Origin: an uncultured Acetatifactor sp.
Lineage (GTDB): Bacteria; Bacillota; Clostridia; Lachnospirales; Lachnospiraceae
DNA length: 47,016 bases
NCBI GenBank assembly: GCA_934436245.1
Contig: CAKSAM010000019.1
Span: forward strand, 1-47,016
Direction of reading: 5' to 3'
Shown here piece after piece: positions 23,126 to 31,650 of the stretch. The notes under the pieces were generated by a model. That model saw nothing but the letters and a program-made list of their open reading frames with translations. It had not been told where the DNA came from and did no database searches. Both the position numbers and the translations under genes were made by a program. The stretch's first letter is position 1, and the number at the start of each line of letters is the position of its first letter.

Positions 23126-24184
23126 ATGATCAGAGTAGGAATCATCGGAGCGACCGGTTATGCCGGAGGAGAACTGGTACGTATCCTGTTAAACCACAAG
23201 GATGCCAAAATCGTATGGTACGGTTCCCGAAGCTATATCGATAAGAAGTATTACCAGGTATACCAGAACATGTTTGAACTGGTGGAGGATATCTGCAAGG
23301 ATGACAATCTGGAAGAACTGGCGAAGCAGGTAGATGTGATCTTTACCGCAACCCCCCAGGGATTCCTGGCAGGACTTCTGACCGAGGAAATCCTTTCTCA
23401 GGTGAAGATTGTGGATCTGTCTGCGGACTATCGTATCAAGGATGTGGCTACCTATGAGAAATGGTACGGCATCGAGCATAAGTCTCCGCAGTTCATCGAG
23501 GAAGCAGTATACGGACTCTGCGAGATCAACCGTGACAAGATCACAGAGAAGACCAGACTGGTGGCCAATCCCGGCTGTTATACCACCTGCTCGATCCTGA
23601 CCGCTTACCCTATGGTAAAAGAAGGTATGATCGATGTGAATACCCTGATCGTGGATGCCAAGTCCGGAACCTCCGGTGCAGGCAGAGGAGCCAAGGTGCC
23701 CAACCTGTTCTGCGAAGTGAATGAGAATATGAAAGCCTACGGTGTGGCAAGTCACAGACATACTCCCGAGATCGAGGAGCAGTTAGGCTATGCGGGCAAC
23801 TGTCAGGTGACCATTAATTTTACTCCACATCTCGTACCTATGAACCGTGGAATTCTGGCAACCGAATATGCCACACTGAAGAGAAAACCGGACGGCACAC
23901 TTCCTACGTATGAAGAGGTAAAGGCTGTCTATGATAAATATTATGCAAACGAGAAGTTTGTCCGCGTACTGGATAAGGGCAGCTGCCCCGAGACCAAGTG
24001 GGTGGAAGGCAGCAACTACGTGGACATCAACTTTGTCATTGACGAGCGTACCGGACGCATTATTATGATGGGTGCGCTGGACAATCTGGTAAAAGGTGCC
24101 GCCGGTCAGGCAGTACAGAACATGAACCTGCTGTTCGGACTTCCCGAGAGCGAGGGCCTGGAGCTGGTTCCCTGCTTCCCTTAA
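23126..24184 (+). CDS. argC: N-acetyl-gamma-glutamyl-phosphate reductase
   Basis: 352 residues, normal for the long-form ArgC. It reduces N-acetylglutamyl phosphate to the semialdehyde with NADPH. The N-terminal Rossmann loop is 'VGIIGATGYAGGELVRIL', the catalytic Cys is C151 in 'NPGCYTT', and 'SHRHTPEIEEQLG' holds the active-site His. GAGGT lies nine bases before the ATG. It is the first gene of the arginine operon, and has a long structured leader with ARG-box-like sites. Confidence 0.95.
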   Translation: MIRVGIIGATGYAGGELVRILLNHKDAKIVWYGSRSYIDKKYYQVYQNMFELVEDICKDDNLEELAKQVDVIFTATPQGFLAGLLTEEILSQVKIVDLSADYRIKDVATYEKWYGIEHKSPQFIEEAVYGLCEINRDKITEKTRLVANPGCYTTCSILTAYPMVKEGMIDVNTLIVDAKSGTSGAGRGAKVPNLFCEVNENMKAYGVASHRHTPEIEEQLGYAGNCQVTINFTPHLVPMNRGILATEYATLKRKPDGTLPTYEEVKAVYDKYYANEKFVRVLDKGSCPETKWVEGSNYVDINFVIDERTGRIIMMGALDNLVKGAAGQAVQNMNLLFGLPESEGLELVPCFP

Positions 24185-24225
24185 AGCAGTGACAGGAAAA
24201 GGATCAGAAAGGATGAAATACATAC

Positions 24226-24687
24226 ATGAGTAAACAGTTTACGATCAAACCAATGACCATAGAAGATTATGACGGTCTGCATGCCCTCTGGATGACCATT
24301 CACGGTTTTGGTATCCGGAGTATCGATGATTCCAGAGAAGGTGTAGAGCGTTTTATCAACAGGAATCCCGGCACCAGTGTGGTAGCCGTCGGGGAGGACG
24401 GAGCCGTAGTGGGCGGCATTCTCTGCGGTCATGACGGGCGGCGGGGCTGCCTGTATCATGTATGTGTGAGAGAAGATTACAGAAGACTTGGTATCGGCAA
24501 AGCTATGGTGGTCCACTGCATGAATGCTCTGAAGGCGGAGCATATCAACAAGGTCAGCCTGATCGCATTTACCCAGAATGACATCGGAAATGCCTTCTGG
24601 AAATGCATCGGCTGGACGAAGCGGGAAGATCTGAACTATTATGACTTTACTTTGAATGAAGAGAACATTACAGCGTTTAATAAATAG
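24226..24687 (+). CDS. GNAT acetyltransferase inside the arginine operon (candidate acetylglutamate synthase)
   Basis: 153 residues. The GNAT fold is clear: 'FTIKPMTIEDYDGLHALW' (motif C/D start), 'VGGILCGHDGRRGCLYHVCVRE', the acetyl-CoA loop 'DYRRLGIGKAMV' (Q/R-x-x-G-x-G/A) and 'FTQNDIGNAFWKCIGWTKRED' (motif B). AGGA lies about 11 bases upstream. It sits between argC and argJ with small gaps, so it belongs to the arginine operon. Short stand-alone GNAT proteins act as N-acetylglutamate synthases in several bacteria, so priming the acetyl cycle is a reasonable guess. ArgJ may already have this activity, and another small-molecule or protein substrate is possible. Confidence 0.85.
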   Translation: MSKQFTIKPMTIEDYDGLHALWMTIHGFGIRSIDDSREGVERFINRNPGTSVVAVGEDGAVVGGILCGHDGRRGCLYHVCVREDYRRLGIGKAMVVHCMNALKAEHINKVSLIAFTQNDIGNAFWKCIGWTKREDLNYYDFTLNEENITAFNK

Positions 24688-24714
24688 AAACGGAAGCGAA
24701 AGGAGATTTTTCAA

Positions 24715-25938
24715 ATGAAACAGATCCAGGGCGGCGTGACCGCAGCAAAAGGCTTTGAGGCAGCAGGTGTGGAGGCTGCCATTAAATATCAGAATCGTAA
24801 GGATATGGCACTGATCGTAAGTAAGGCACCCTGCACCGTGGCAGGTACGTTTACCTCTAACGTGGTAAAGGCGGCTCCCGTGCTGTGGGATAAGCAGATC
24901 GTGGAGCATTCCGCATTTGCACAGGCAGTGGTAGTCAATTCCGGAATCGCCAATGCCTGCACCGGCAGACAGGGACTGGACTGCTGTGAGGCGGAGGCAA
25001 AGTGTGCCGGAGAACTGTTGGGCGTGCCCACGGATGCGGTACTGGTAGCATCCACCGGTGTCATCGGTATGCAGATTCCCGTAGATAAGATTACCGCCGG
25101 AATCAAAAAGCTGGTGGCAGCCAAGGCGGACACCTTAGAGGCCGGTTCCGATGCGGCCCATGCCATCATGACCACCGATACCATTTCCAAGGAGATTGCC
25201 ATCGAGACCGAGATCGGCGGCAAGACCGTGACATTAGGCGGTATGTGCAAGGGCTCCGGCATGATCCATCCGAATATGTGCACCATGTTAGGCTTTGTAA
25301 CCACCGATGTGAACATTTCCAAAGAGATGCTGCAGAAGTGCGTCAGCGCAGACGTAGTAGATTCCTTCAACATGATCTCTGTGGACGGAGATACTTCCAC
25401 CAACGATACACTGTTAGTACTGGCAAACGGTATGGCAGGTAACGAGGAGATCACTGCAGAGGGCGAAGATTATGACAACTTCTGCAAGGCACTGCATGAG
25501 ATCACTACCTTCCTGGCAAAGAAAATGGCAGGAGACGGCGAAGGGGCAACCGCACTGTTTGAGACCAAAGTAATAAATGCTGCCAGCAAGGAAGATGCCA
25601 GAACCCTGGCAAAATCCGTGATCTGTTCTTCCCTGACCAAGGCAGCTATCTTCGGACATGATGCCAACTGGGGACGTATCCTCTGTGCACTGGGATATTC
25701 CGGAGCCAGATTCGATCCGGAAAATGTAGATCTGTATTTCGAGAGCAAGAGCGGCAAGATCCATATCTTCGGTAATGGCGTGGCATGTGATTACAGCGAG
25801 GAAGAGGCTACGAAGATTCTCTCCGATCCGGAAGTCACTGCGCTGGTGGATATGCATATGGGTGATGCGGAAGCGACTGCATGGGGCTGTGATCTAAGCT
25901 ATGATTATGTGAAGATCAATGCAGACTATCGTTCCTAA
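24715..25938 (+). CDS. argJ: Glutamate N-acetyltransferase / amino-acid acetyltransferase
   Basis: 407 residues, usual length. It moves the acetyl group from N-acetylornithine to glutamate, recycling it; bifunctional forms also use acetyl-CoA. The precursor self-cleaves before a Thr, here T190 in 'MCTMLGFVTTD', giving two subunits. 'ASTGVIG' and 'KGSGMIHPNM' precede it, and 'DANWGRILCALGYSG' and 'WGCDLSYDYVKINADY' end the protein. AAAGGAG lies about 11 bases before the ATG. Confidence 0.96.
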   Translation: MKQIQGGVTAAKGFEAAGVEAAIKYQNRKDMALIVSKAPCTVAGTFTSNVVKAAPVLWDKQIVEHSAFAQAVVVNSGIANACTGRQGLDCCEAEAKCAGELLGVPTDAVLVASTGVIGMQIPVDKITAGIKKLVAAKADTLEAGSDAAHAIMTTDTISKEIAIETEIGGKTVTLGGMCKGSGMIHPNMCTMLGFVTTDVNISKEMLQKCVSADVVDSFNMISVDGDTSTNDTLLVLANGMAGNEEITAEGEDYDNFCKALHEITTFLAKKMAGDGEGATALFETKVINAASKEDARTLAKSVICSSLTKAAIFGHDANWGRILCALGYSGARFDPENVDLYFESKSGKIHIFGNGVACDYSEEEATKILSDPEVTALVDMHMGDAEATAWGCDLSYDYVKINADYRS

Positions 25939-25998
25939 GACAGTGCGCGACATACGGAAGAAATAAGTGACGGGCGGATCAGATATCTGCGGAAAGGC

Positions 25999-26895
25999 AT
26001 GGACAAAACAATGGAAAAAGATATGGAACAGGTAATGAAAAAAGCAGAAGTGCTGATCGAGGCGCTTCCTTACATACAGAAATTCAACCGCAAGATCATT
26101 GTGGTAAAATACGGCGGCAGTGCCATGAGCAACGAAGAACTGCAGAAAAACGTCATTAAGGATGTGACGCTGTTGAAGCTGGTAGGCTTCAAACCCATCA
26201 TCGTCCATGGCGGCGGTAAGGAGATCAGCCGCTGGGTCGGCAAGGTCGGCAAAGAAGCAAAGTTCATCAACGGTCTGCGTGTCACCGATGAGGAGACCAT
26301 GGAGATCGCTGAGATGGTGCTGAACAAGGTGAATAAGAGCCTTGTGACCATGGTGGAAGAGCTGGGCGTCAAGGCAGTGGGCGTCAGCGGCAAAGACGGC
26401 GGCCTGCTCCAGGTAGAGAAAAAATACTCTGACGGTCAGGACATCGGCTATGTAGGCGAGATCACTGGCGTGAATCCGGATATTCTCTTCGACATGCTGG
26501 AGAAGGATTACCTGCCCATCATCGCTCCCATTGGACTGGACAAGGACTATCACACCTATAATATCAATGCGGATGATGCTGCCTGCGCTATCGCAAAAGC
26601 CGTACATGCGGAGAAGCTGGCATTTCTGACGGATATCGAGGGACTGTACAAAGACATTAACGACAAGTCCACCTTTATTTCCAGACTGACGGCCACCGAA
26701 GCAGAAAGCCTGATCCACGATGGTTATATCGGTGGTGGCATGCTGCCGAAGCTGAACAACTGTACTTCTGCGATCCGTAACGGTGTAAACCGTGTGCATA
26801 TTCTGGACGGACGTCTGGCACACTGCCTGCTGCTGGAGATTTTCACCAATCAGGGAATCGGAACTGCGATCGTATCCGATGAGGAGGAAAAATAA
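25999..26895 (+). CDS. argB: Acetylglutamate kinase
   Basis: 298 residues. It phosphorylates N-acetylglutamate with ATP and is the classic arginine-feedback step. Amino-acid-kinase signatures: '[11 protein letters not shown]' near residue 33, '[11 protein letters not shown]', '[10 protein letters not shown]', '[12 protein letters not shown]' and '[10 protein letters not shown]'. The N-terminal extension of about 25 residues ([19 protein letters not shown]) is the helix that, in arginine-sensitive kinases, mediates hexamer assembly. GGAAAGG lies a few bases before the start. The stop is one base before the argD start. Confidence 0.96.
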   Translation: MDKTMEKDMEQVMKKAEVLIEALPYIQKFNRKIIVVKYGGSAMSNEELQKNVIKDVTLLKLVGFKPIIVHGGGKEISRWVGKVGKEAKFINGLRVTDEETMEIAEMVLNKVNKSLVTMVEELGVKAVGVSGKDGGLLQVEKKYSDGQDIGYVGEITGVNPDILFDMLEKDYLPIIAPIGLDKDYHTYNINADDAACAIAKAVHAEKLAFLTDIEGLYKDINDKSTFISRLTATEAESLIHDGYIGGGMLPKLNNCTSAIRNGVNRVHILDGRLAHCLLLEIFTNQGIGTAIVSDEEEK

Positions 26896-26896
26896 A

Positions 26897-28090
26897 ATGA
26901 GCGACACCATGAAAGAATATATTGCAGAGGCGGAAGCAGACCTGCTGCATACTTATAACCGGTATCAGATCGTTCTGGACAAGGGCGAAGGGGTACATCT
27001 GTATGATACCGATGGTAAAAAATATCTGGATTTCGTAGCAGGAATCGCTGTATTTGCCCTGGGCTATCAGAACAAGGCATACAACGATGCGCTGAAAGCA
27101 CAGATCGACAAGGTGATCCACACATCCAACTATTATTACAATGTGCCTGCCATCGAAGCAGCACGTAAGATCAAAAAAGTATCCGGCATGGATCGTGTCT
27201 TTTTCACCAATTCCGGTGCGGAAGCGGTGGAGGGTGCCATCAAGGCGGCCAGAAAATATGCCTATCTGAAAGACGGCTGTACCGATCATGAGATCATTGC
27301 CATGAATCATTCCTTCCACGGCAGAACCATGGGAGCATTGTCTGTGACAGGCAATCCCAAGTACCGTGAGGCGTTCCAGCCCATGATCGGACATATTAAA
27401 TTCGCTGATCTGAATGATTTCCAGAGTGTATTGGATCAGGTGACGGACAAGACCTGTGCCATTATCATGGAGACCGTACAGGGTGAGGGTGGATTGTATC
27501 CCGCTGCCGAAGATTTTTTAAAGCAGATTCGTGATCTGTGTGACAAACGGGATATTCTACTGATTTTAGACGAAATTCAGTGTGGCATGGGTCGTACCGG
27601 TTACATGTATGCATGGCAGCGTTTCGGTGTAAAGCCGGATATCATGACCTCTGCCAAGGCTTTGGGCTGTGGTGTGCCGGTAGGTGCATTTATGATGACG
27701 GAGAAGGTGGCGCAGCACTCTTTAACGGCAGGAGATCACGGAACTACCTACGGCGGCAACCCGTTAGCCTGTGCAGCAGTGGAAAAAGTGCTTGATTTAT
27801 TCGAAGAGGACCATATAATAGAACATGTGAGAGAGGTGGCTCCCTATCTGGAACAGCGCCTGAATGAACTGGCAGACAAGTATGACTGTATCAAGGAACG
27901 CCGTGGTGTGGGACTGATGCAGGGACTGGTATTTGACCATCCGGTAGGAGAGATCATTAACAAAGCATTAGAGAAGGGATTGATTCTGATCAATGCCGGC
28001 GCAGATATCATCCGTTTTGTACCGCCTCTCGTGATTACCCGGGAAAATGTGGACGAAATGATTGCTATTTTGGACACCTGTATCGAATAA
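26897..28090 (+). CDS. argD: Acetylornithine aminotransferase
   Basis: 397 residues from ATG 26897, one base after the argB stop, with GAGGAGG inside the argB end as ribosome site. A class-III PLP aminotransferase that converts the semialdehyde to N-acetylornithine with glutamate. The PLP lysine is K254 in 'MTSAKALGCG'; 'NSGAEAVEGAIKAARKY', 'SFHGRTMGALSVTG' and 'LDEIQCGMGRTG' are the cofactor and substrate loops. Tight coupling with argB. The operon lacks argF, argH and carbamoyl-phosphate genes in this window. Confidence 0.96.
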   Translation: MSDTMKEYIAEAEADLLHTYNRYQIVLDKGEGVHLYDTDGKKYLDFVAGIAVFALGYQNKAYNDALKAQIDKVIHTSNYYYNVPAIEAARKIKKVSGMDRVFFTNSGAEAVEGAIKAARKYAYLKDGCTDHEIIAMNHSFHGRTMGALSVTGNPKYREAFQPMIGHIKFADLNDFQSVLDQVTDKTCAIIMETVQGEGGLYPAAEDFLKQIRDLCDKRDILLILDEIQCGMGRTGYMYAWQRFGVKPDIMTSAKALGCGVPVGAFMMTEKVAQHSLTAGDHGTTYGGNPLACAAVEKVLDLFEEDHIIEHVREVAPYLEQRLNELADKYDCIKERRGVGLMQGLVFDHPVGEIINKALEKGLILINAGADIIRFVPPLVITRENVDEMIAILDTCIE

Positions 28091-28107
28091 GAGGTTTAGG
28101 TTAAGTT

Positions 28108-29571
28108 ATGTTTTTGAAAAAAAGAATTATCGCTACAGCAGCTGTGATCGCCATGGCTGCTGCAGCTGTTTACGGAAGCACGCAGGAAATGAGCCAGACG
28201 CAGGACAGTGGGGACCGCCTTCAACTGTTCCGGAATAAGGAAACAATTTATTGCTGGTATTCGGATGAGACTTTATCCGGTTACATCAATGCAGCGGCAG
28301 TATCTTTCGGAGAACAGAACAGTGGAGTCCGTGTGATTCCTGTACTTACTTCCGACAGTGAATATCTGGAGGCGATCAATCAGGAGACACTGCATTCTGA
28401 TCAGATGCCGGATGTATATCTGCTGAGCAGTGACTCTCTGGAAAAGGCTTATCTGGCCGGACTTGCGTGCAGGGTGCCGGATACCTCAGGAATCTGCAAT
28501 ACGGATCACTTTTCACAGGCGGCATTGTCAGCGGTGACATACGATCAGAAGATTATAGGTTATCCGGTTTATTTTGATACCAGTGCATTGGTATACAATG
28601 AAGATTATCTTCATACCTGGGCAGTCCAGCAGGCGGAAAAAGAACTGGCGGGAAGCAGTGAGAATGACGAACCGGTAGGTGAGGGAGAAGAGATTATCGA
28701 AGAAGATTCTCTTCCGGAGGATCAGATCACAGAGCAGGCTACAGCGGATGAGGCAGCGGTAAATGCATTGGCGGAACAGTATTTTGCAGAGGCGCTTCCT
28801 TCCACCGTAGATGGGCTGCTGAACATTGCGGATACTTTTGATGCACCGGAAGGTGTGGAAGGTGTCATGAAATGGGATGTGAACAATATTTTCTACAACT
28901 ACTGGATCGTGGGAAATTATATGATCGTAGGCGGAGATCCGGGGGATGACAGAAATAATATTGATATCAACAACCCGGAGACGATACAGTGTCTTGAAGT
29001 GTACAAGGCGCTGAACCAGTTCTTCTTCATTGAATCTGACACGGTGACTTATGACTCTGTGATCCAGGACTTCATTGATGGTAAGACCATGTTCACCATC
29101 GGAACCACGGATGTGGTAAAGAAACTGGAAGATGCAAAAGCGGATGGAAGTCTTACGTTTAACTATGGCATTGCGAGAATGCCGGATGTCAGTGCAGAAC
29201 TGCAGAGCAGATCATTGTCAGTCACGGGAGCAGCAGTAATTAACGGCTATTCCGGGCACAAGGAACTGGCGGATCGTTTTGCAGCTTATCTGTCGGAAGA
29301 ATATGCAGATGGACTGTATGAGCGTTCCGGTAAAATGCCTGCAAGCATTCATGCGGCGGAGAATGCGGATAATGGAGCACTTATGATTTTCGCCGATGAG
29401 TATGCGGACAGCGTATCGCTTCCGAAAATGCTGGAGACAGGGAACTTCTGGATGCAGTTGGAAGTACTGTTTTCCAAGGTATGGAACGGTGAGGATGTGA
29501 CCACGCTGGTACAACAGCTGTCGGAGACAATAGCGGAACAGCTTGGAAGTGTGCAAAACGTGCAGGAGTAA
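28108..29571 (+). CDS. Orphan extracellular solute-binding-like protein
   Basis: 487 residues. The N-terminus has a Sec-type signal (KKR then a 17-residue Ala-rich helix) and no lipobox Cys, unlike typical Gram-positive binding proteins. 'ETIYCWYSDETLSGYINAAAVSFGEQNSGVRVIPV' starts the type-1 binding fold, and 'QMPDVYLLSSDSLEKAYLAGL', 'IGYPVYFDTSALVYNEDYL' and 'FIDGKTMFTIGTTDV' follow the sugar-binding-protein plan. An acidic low-complexity insert is at about 190-225 (GEGEEIIEEDSLPEDQ). No permease or ATPase is adjacent; only 17 bases separate it from argD. Secreted, or anchored by an uncleaved signal. Function unknown. Confidence 0.75.
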   Translation: MFLKKRIIATAAVIAMAAAAVYGSTQEMSQTQDSGDRLQLFRNKETIYCWYSDETLSGYINAAAVSFGEQNSGVRVIPVLTSDSEYLEAINQETLHSDQMPDVYLLSSDSLEKAYLAGLACRVPDTSGICNTDHFSQAALSAVTYDQKIIGYPVYFDTSALVYNEDYLHTWAVQQAEKELAGSSENDEPVGEGEEIIEEDSLPEDQITEQATADEAAVNALAEQYFAEALPSTVDGLLNIADTFDAPEGVEGVMKWDVNNIFYNYWIVGNYMIVGGDPGDDRNNIDINNPETIQCLEVYKALNQFFFIESDTVTYDSVIQDFIDGKTMFTIGTTDVVKKLEDAKADGSLTFNYGIARMPDVSAELQSRSLSVTGAAVINGYSGHKELADRFAAYLSEEYADGLYERSGKMPASIHAAENADNGALMIFADEYADSVSLPKMLETGNFWMQLEVLFSKVWNGEDVTTLVQQLSETIAEQLGSVQNVQE

Positions 29572-29577
29572 TGAATG

Positions 29578-29645
29578 AAAAAACCGATGATAGGATAGAA
29601 TACTACTAAAAAGAAAAGGTGGTAGAATCCTATGATCGGTTTTTT
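29578..29645 (+). promoter_or_regulatory. Long stem-loop covering the start of the DMT gene
   Basis: AAAAAACCGATGATAGGAT (29578-29596) pairs with ATCCTATGATCGGTTTTTT (29627-29645) at 18 of 19 positions. TACTAC (29601-29606) pairs with GTGGTA (29619-29624) above it. The start codon ATG (29632) lies in the 3' arm and the AAAAGGTGG ribosome site in and beside the loop. The 3' arm ends in six T, so it can also act as an intrinsic terminator for the SBP transcript. Confidence 0.75.
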
Positions 29646-30063
29646 GATTGCTCTGTTGTCCGGTGCATTGATGAGTATCCAGGGAGTGTTTAATACTCAG
29701 GTGACGAAATCCTCCGGCATCTGGACGGCAAGTGCTTTTGTACAGTTCACGGCATTGCTGGTATGTCTGGGGGCATGGCTGTGTACGGAGCGGACTTCCT
29801 TTCTGAAAATAGCGCAGGTGGAGCCGAAATATATGTTGCTTGGAGGTGCTATCGGTGCTTTTATTACCTACACGGTGATTCGGAGTATGGATGCCCTGGG
29901 ACCGGCCAAAGCGGTGATGCTCATTGTGATCGCCCAGCTTGCTGTGGCATATATCATCGAGTTGTCCGGATGGTTCGGTGTGGAAAAACAGCCCTGGGAA
30001 TGGAGAAAGGCAATCGGCATGGCAGTGGCTATTGTAGGTATTATTGTTTTTAAGTGGAAATAG
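29632..30063 (+). CDS. DMT-superfamily small membrane protein (DUF606/YdcZ type)
   Basis: 143 residues, four to five hydrophobic helices. 'GALMSIQGVFNTQVTKSSGIWTASAFVQF' is the PF04657 start (G-x-x-x-x-x-Q-x-x-x-N), and 'GAIGAFITYTVI', 'LGPAKAVMLIVIAQL' and 'KAIGMAVAIVGIIV' are the later helices. Members are half-size transporters that dimerise or pair with a second copy. Substrate is unknown. Its start codon lies inside the hairpin at 29578-29645, so translation may need the hairpin to open. Confidence 0.82.
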   Translation: MIGFLIALLSGALMSIQGVFNTQVTKSSGIWTASAFVQFTALLVCLGAWLCTERTSFLKIAQVEPKYMLLGGAIGAFITYTVIRSMDALGPAKAVMLIVIAQLAVAYIIELSGWFGVEKQPWEWRKAIGMAVAIVGIIVFKWK

Positions 30064-30072
30064 ACAAATTGC

Positions 30073-30101
30073 TTGTAAATTCCGGACGATTCCAGTACAA
30101 T
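30073..30101 (+). promoter_or_regulatory. Sigma-A-type promoter for the comEA operon
   Basis: TTGTAA (30073-30078) and TACAAT (30096-30101) with a 17-base spacer. The -10 ends 54 bases before the comEA start. Confidence 0.6.
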
Positions 30102-30126
30102 GAGAACTGACAGCATAGAGAGGCAA

Positions 30127-30153
30127 TCCCCTGATGTTATAACAGAAAGGGGA
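30127..30153 (+). promoter_or_regulatory. Short hairpin covering the comEA ribosome site
   Basis: TCCCCT (30127-30132) pairs with AGGGGA (30148-30153), and the latter is the AAAGGGG ribosome site just before ATG 30156. A 15-base loop separates them. Pairing would hide the ribosome site. Confidence 0.45.
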
Positions 30154-30155
30154 CT

Positions 30156-30806
30156 ATGATGTTTTCAATACCATTTTATAAAATTAAATATGCAGGTTTG
30201 ATTTTCGTACTTATGTGTGTGGTGTATTTCACAACCGGTTGTACATCCGGGGATGAGGCAATGATTCTGATCCCGTCAGGAGAGGCGTCAGAGATGAATG
30301 CACTGGAAGCAGCAGAACGGGAAGCAGATATCCCGGCAGGCAGTGCGCTTCAGACAGAGGTCACACTGCCGGAACCGGAGCAAAAGACAGTATATGTATA
30401 CGTTTGTGGTGCGGTGGTCAATCCCGGAGTTGTGGAATTGCCGGAAGGAAGCAGAGCTAAGGAAGCTTTGCAGCTGGCAGGCGGTATGACTTCTGAGGCC
30501 GATCCTTTTTATGTAAATCTTGCGGAGACGGTGTCGGATGGACAGAAACTGTATTTTCCAACACCGGAAGAGGCACAGAAGCTGGAAGCGGCGGTGCAGG
30601 CAGTAGAAGAAGGACTTGTGAATATCAATACGGCATCGGCGGAGGAACTCTGTACGCTGCCCGGAATCGGAACATCCAGGGCAGAGGATATTTTGCGCTA
30701 TCGGGAGAAAAACGGTGGGTTCCAGAGTAAAGAAGATATTATGAAAGTCTCGGGGATCAAACAGAATGCGTATGATAAATTATGCGATAAAATTACGGTC
30801 CAGTAA
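30156..30806 (+). CDS. comEA: ComEA-family DNA-binding lipoprotein
   Basis: 216 residues; ATG 30156 or 30159. ComEA binds incoming double-stranded DNA at the cell surface and hands it to ComEC. A membrane helix at about 10-27 ends in the lipobox-like TTGC (Cys29). The SLBB domain (about 74-125: 'VYVYVCGAVVNPGVVELPEGSRAKEALQLAGG') and a helix-hairpin-helix pair (about 150-215: 'NINTASAEELCTLPGIGTSRAEDILRYREKNGGFQSKEDIMKVSGI'-like order) are in the standard arrangement. A Glu/Ala-rich linker of 30 residues lies between anchor and SLBB. It leads an operon that ends in comEC. Confidence 0.9.
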   Translation: MMFSIPFYKIKYAGLIFVLMCVVYFTTGCTSGDEAMILIPSGEASEMNALEAAEREADIPAGSALQTEVTLPEPEQKTVYVYVCGAVVNPGVVELPEGSRAKEALQLAGGMTSEADPFYVNLAETVSDGQKLYFPTPEEAQKLEAAVQAVEEGLVNINTASAEELCTLPGIGTSRAEDILRYREKNGGFQSKEDIMKVSGIKQNAYDKLCDKITVQ

Positions 30807-30863
30807 GGATATGTTACTGAATCGCTATGGGTAAGAGTAAGGGAACAGAGAGGTTAAGGGAAA

Positions 30864-31562
30864 ATGGCAGGCAAAAAAGTTCTGGTAGTAGATGACGAGA
30901 AGCTGATCGTGAAGGGAATCCGTTTCAGCCTGGAACAGGATAATATGGAAGTGGACTGTGCCTATGATGGGGAAGAGGCCTTGCAGATGGCACATAATAA
31001 AGAATATGACATTATTTTACTGGATGTGATGCTTCCAAAATTGACAGGCTTTGAAGTCTGCCAGCAGATCCGGGAATTCTCCAATGTGCCGGTGATCATG
31101 CTGACTGCCAAGGGAGATGATATGGATAAGATTCTGGGGCTGGAGTACGGTGCGGACGATTACATAACAAAGCCCTTCAATATTCTGGAGGTAAAGGCCA
31201 GAATCAAAGCTATTTTCCGCCGCATGGAGCCTAAAAAAGGAGCTTCCGGAGATTCCGGCATTCTGGAGAGTGGAGATATGAAGCTGGATCGTGATGGCAG
31301 AAGAGCTTATATTCACGGAAAAGAAATCGGACTGACTGCCAAAGAGTTCGAGGTATTAGAGCTTCTGATGCTGAATCCGGATAAGGTATACAGCAGAGAA
31401 AACCTTCTGAAACTGGTATGGGGAACGGACTATCCCGGAGATGTGCGCACCGTTGACGTACATATCCGGAGACTGCGGGAAAAAATCGAATCAAATCCCA
31501 GTGAGCCCAGATATGTACATACCAAGTGGGGCGTGGGCTACTATTACAATCAGACAAAATAA
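30864..31562 (+). CDS. OmpR/PhoP-family response regulator
   Basis: 232 residues. Receiver domain (1-118): 'VLVVDDEKLIVKGI', phospho-acceptor D54 in 'ILLDVMLPK', 'MLTAKGD' and the switch 'YITKPFN'. The winged-helix output (about 135-230) shows 'LTAKEFEVLELLMLNPDKVYSRENLLKLVWG' and 'RTVDVHIRRLREKIE'. A length and domain order equal to VicR/PhoP/MtrA regulators. The kinase follows 88 bases later. AAGGGA lies five bases before the ATG. Confidence 0.95.
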   Translation: MAGKKVLVVDDEKLIVKGIRFSLEQDNMEVDCAYDGEEALQMAHNKEYDIILLDVMLPKLTGFEVCQQIREFSNVPVIMLTAKGDDMDKILGLEYGADDYITKPFNILEVKARIKAIFRRMEPKKGASGDSGILESGDMKLDRDGRRAYIHGKEIGLTAKEFEVLELLMLNPDKVYSRENLLKLVWGTDYPGDVRTVDVHIRRLREKIESNPSEPRYVHTKWGVGYYYNQTK

Positions 31563-31650
31563 GAGCTGAACAGACCTTATCACAGCAGGTCATTTAGAAA
31601 ACCAGGTAAAATCAAGGGCTTCAGAGCATTTATACATATAAAAAGTCCCT

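Noticed and set aside
24181..24909. 242-codon antisense frame over the GNAT gene
   Set aside because: Overlaps the GNAT and argJ genes, which carry clear motifs.
25894..26910. 338-codon frame antisense to argB
   Set aside because: It is a shadow of a well-supported gene; codon bias and homology favour argB.
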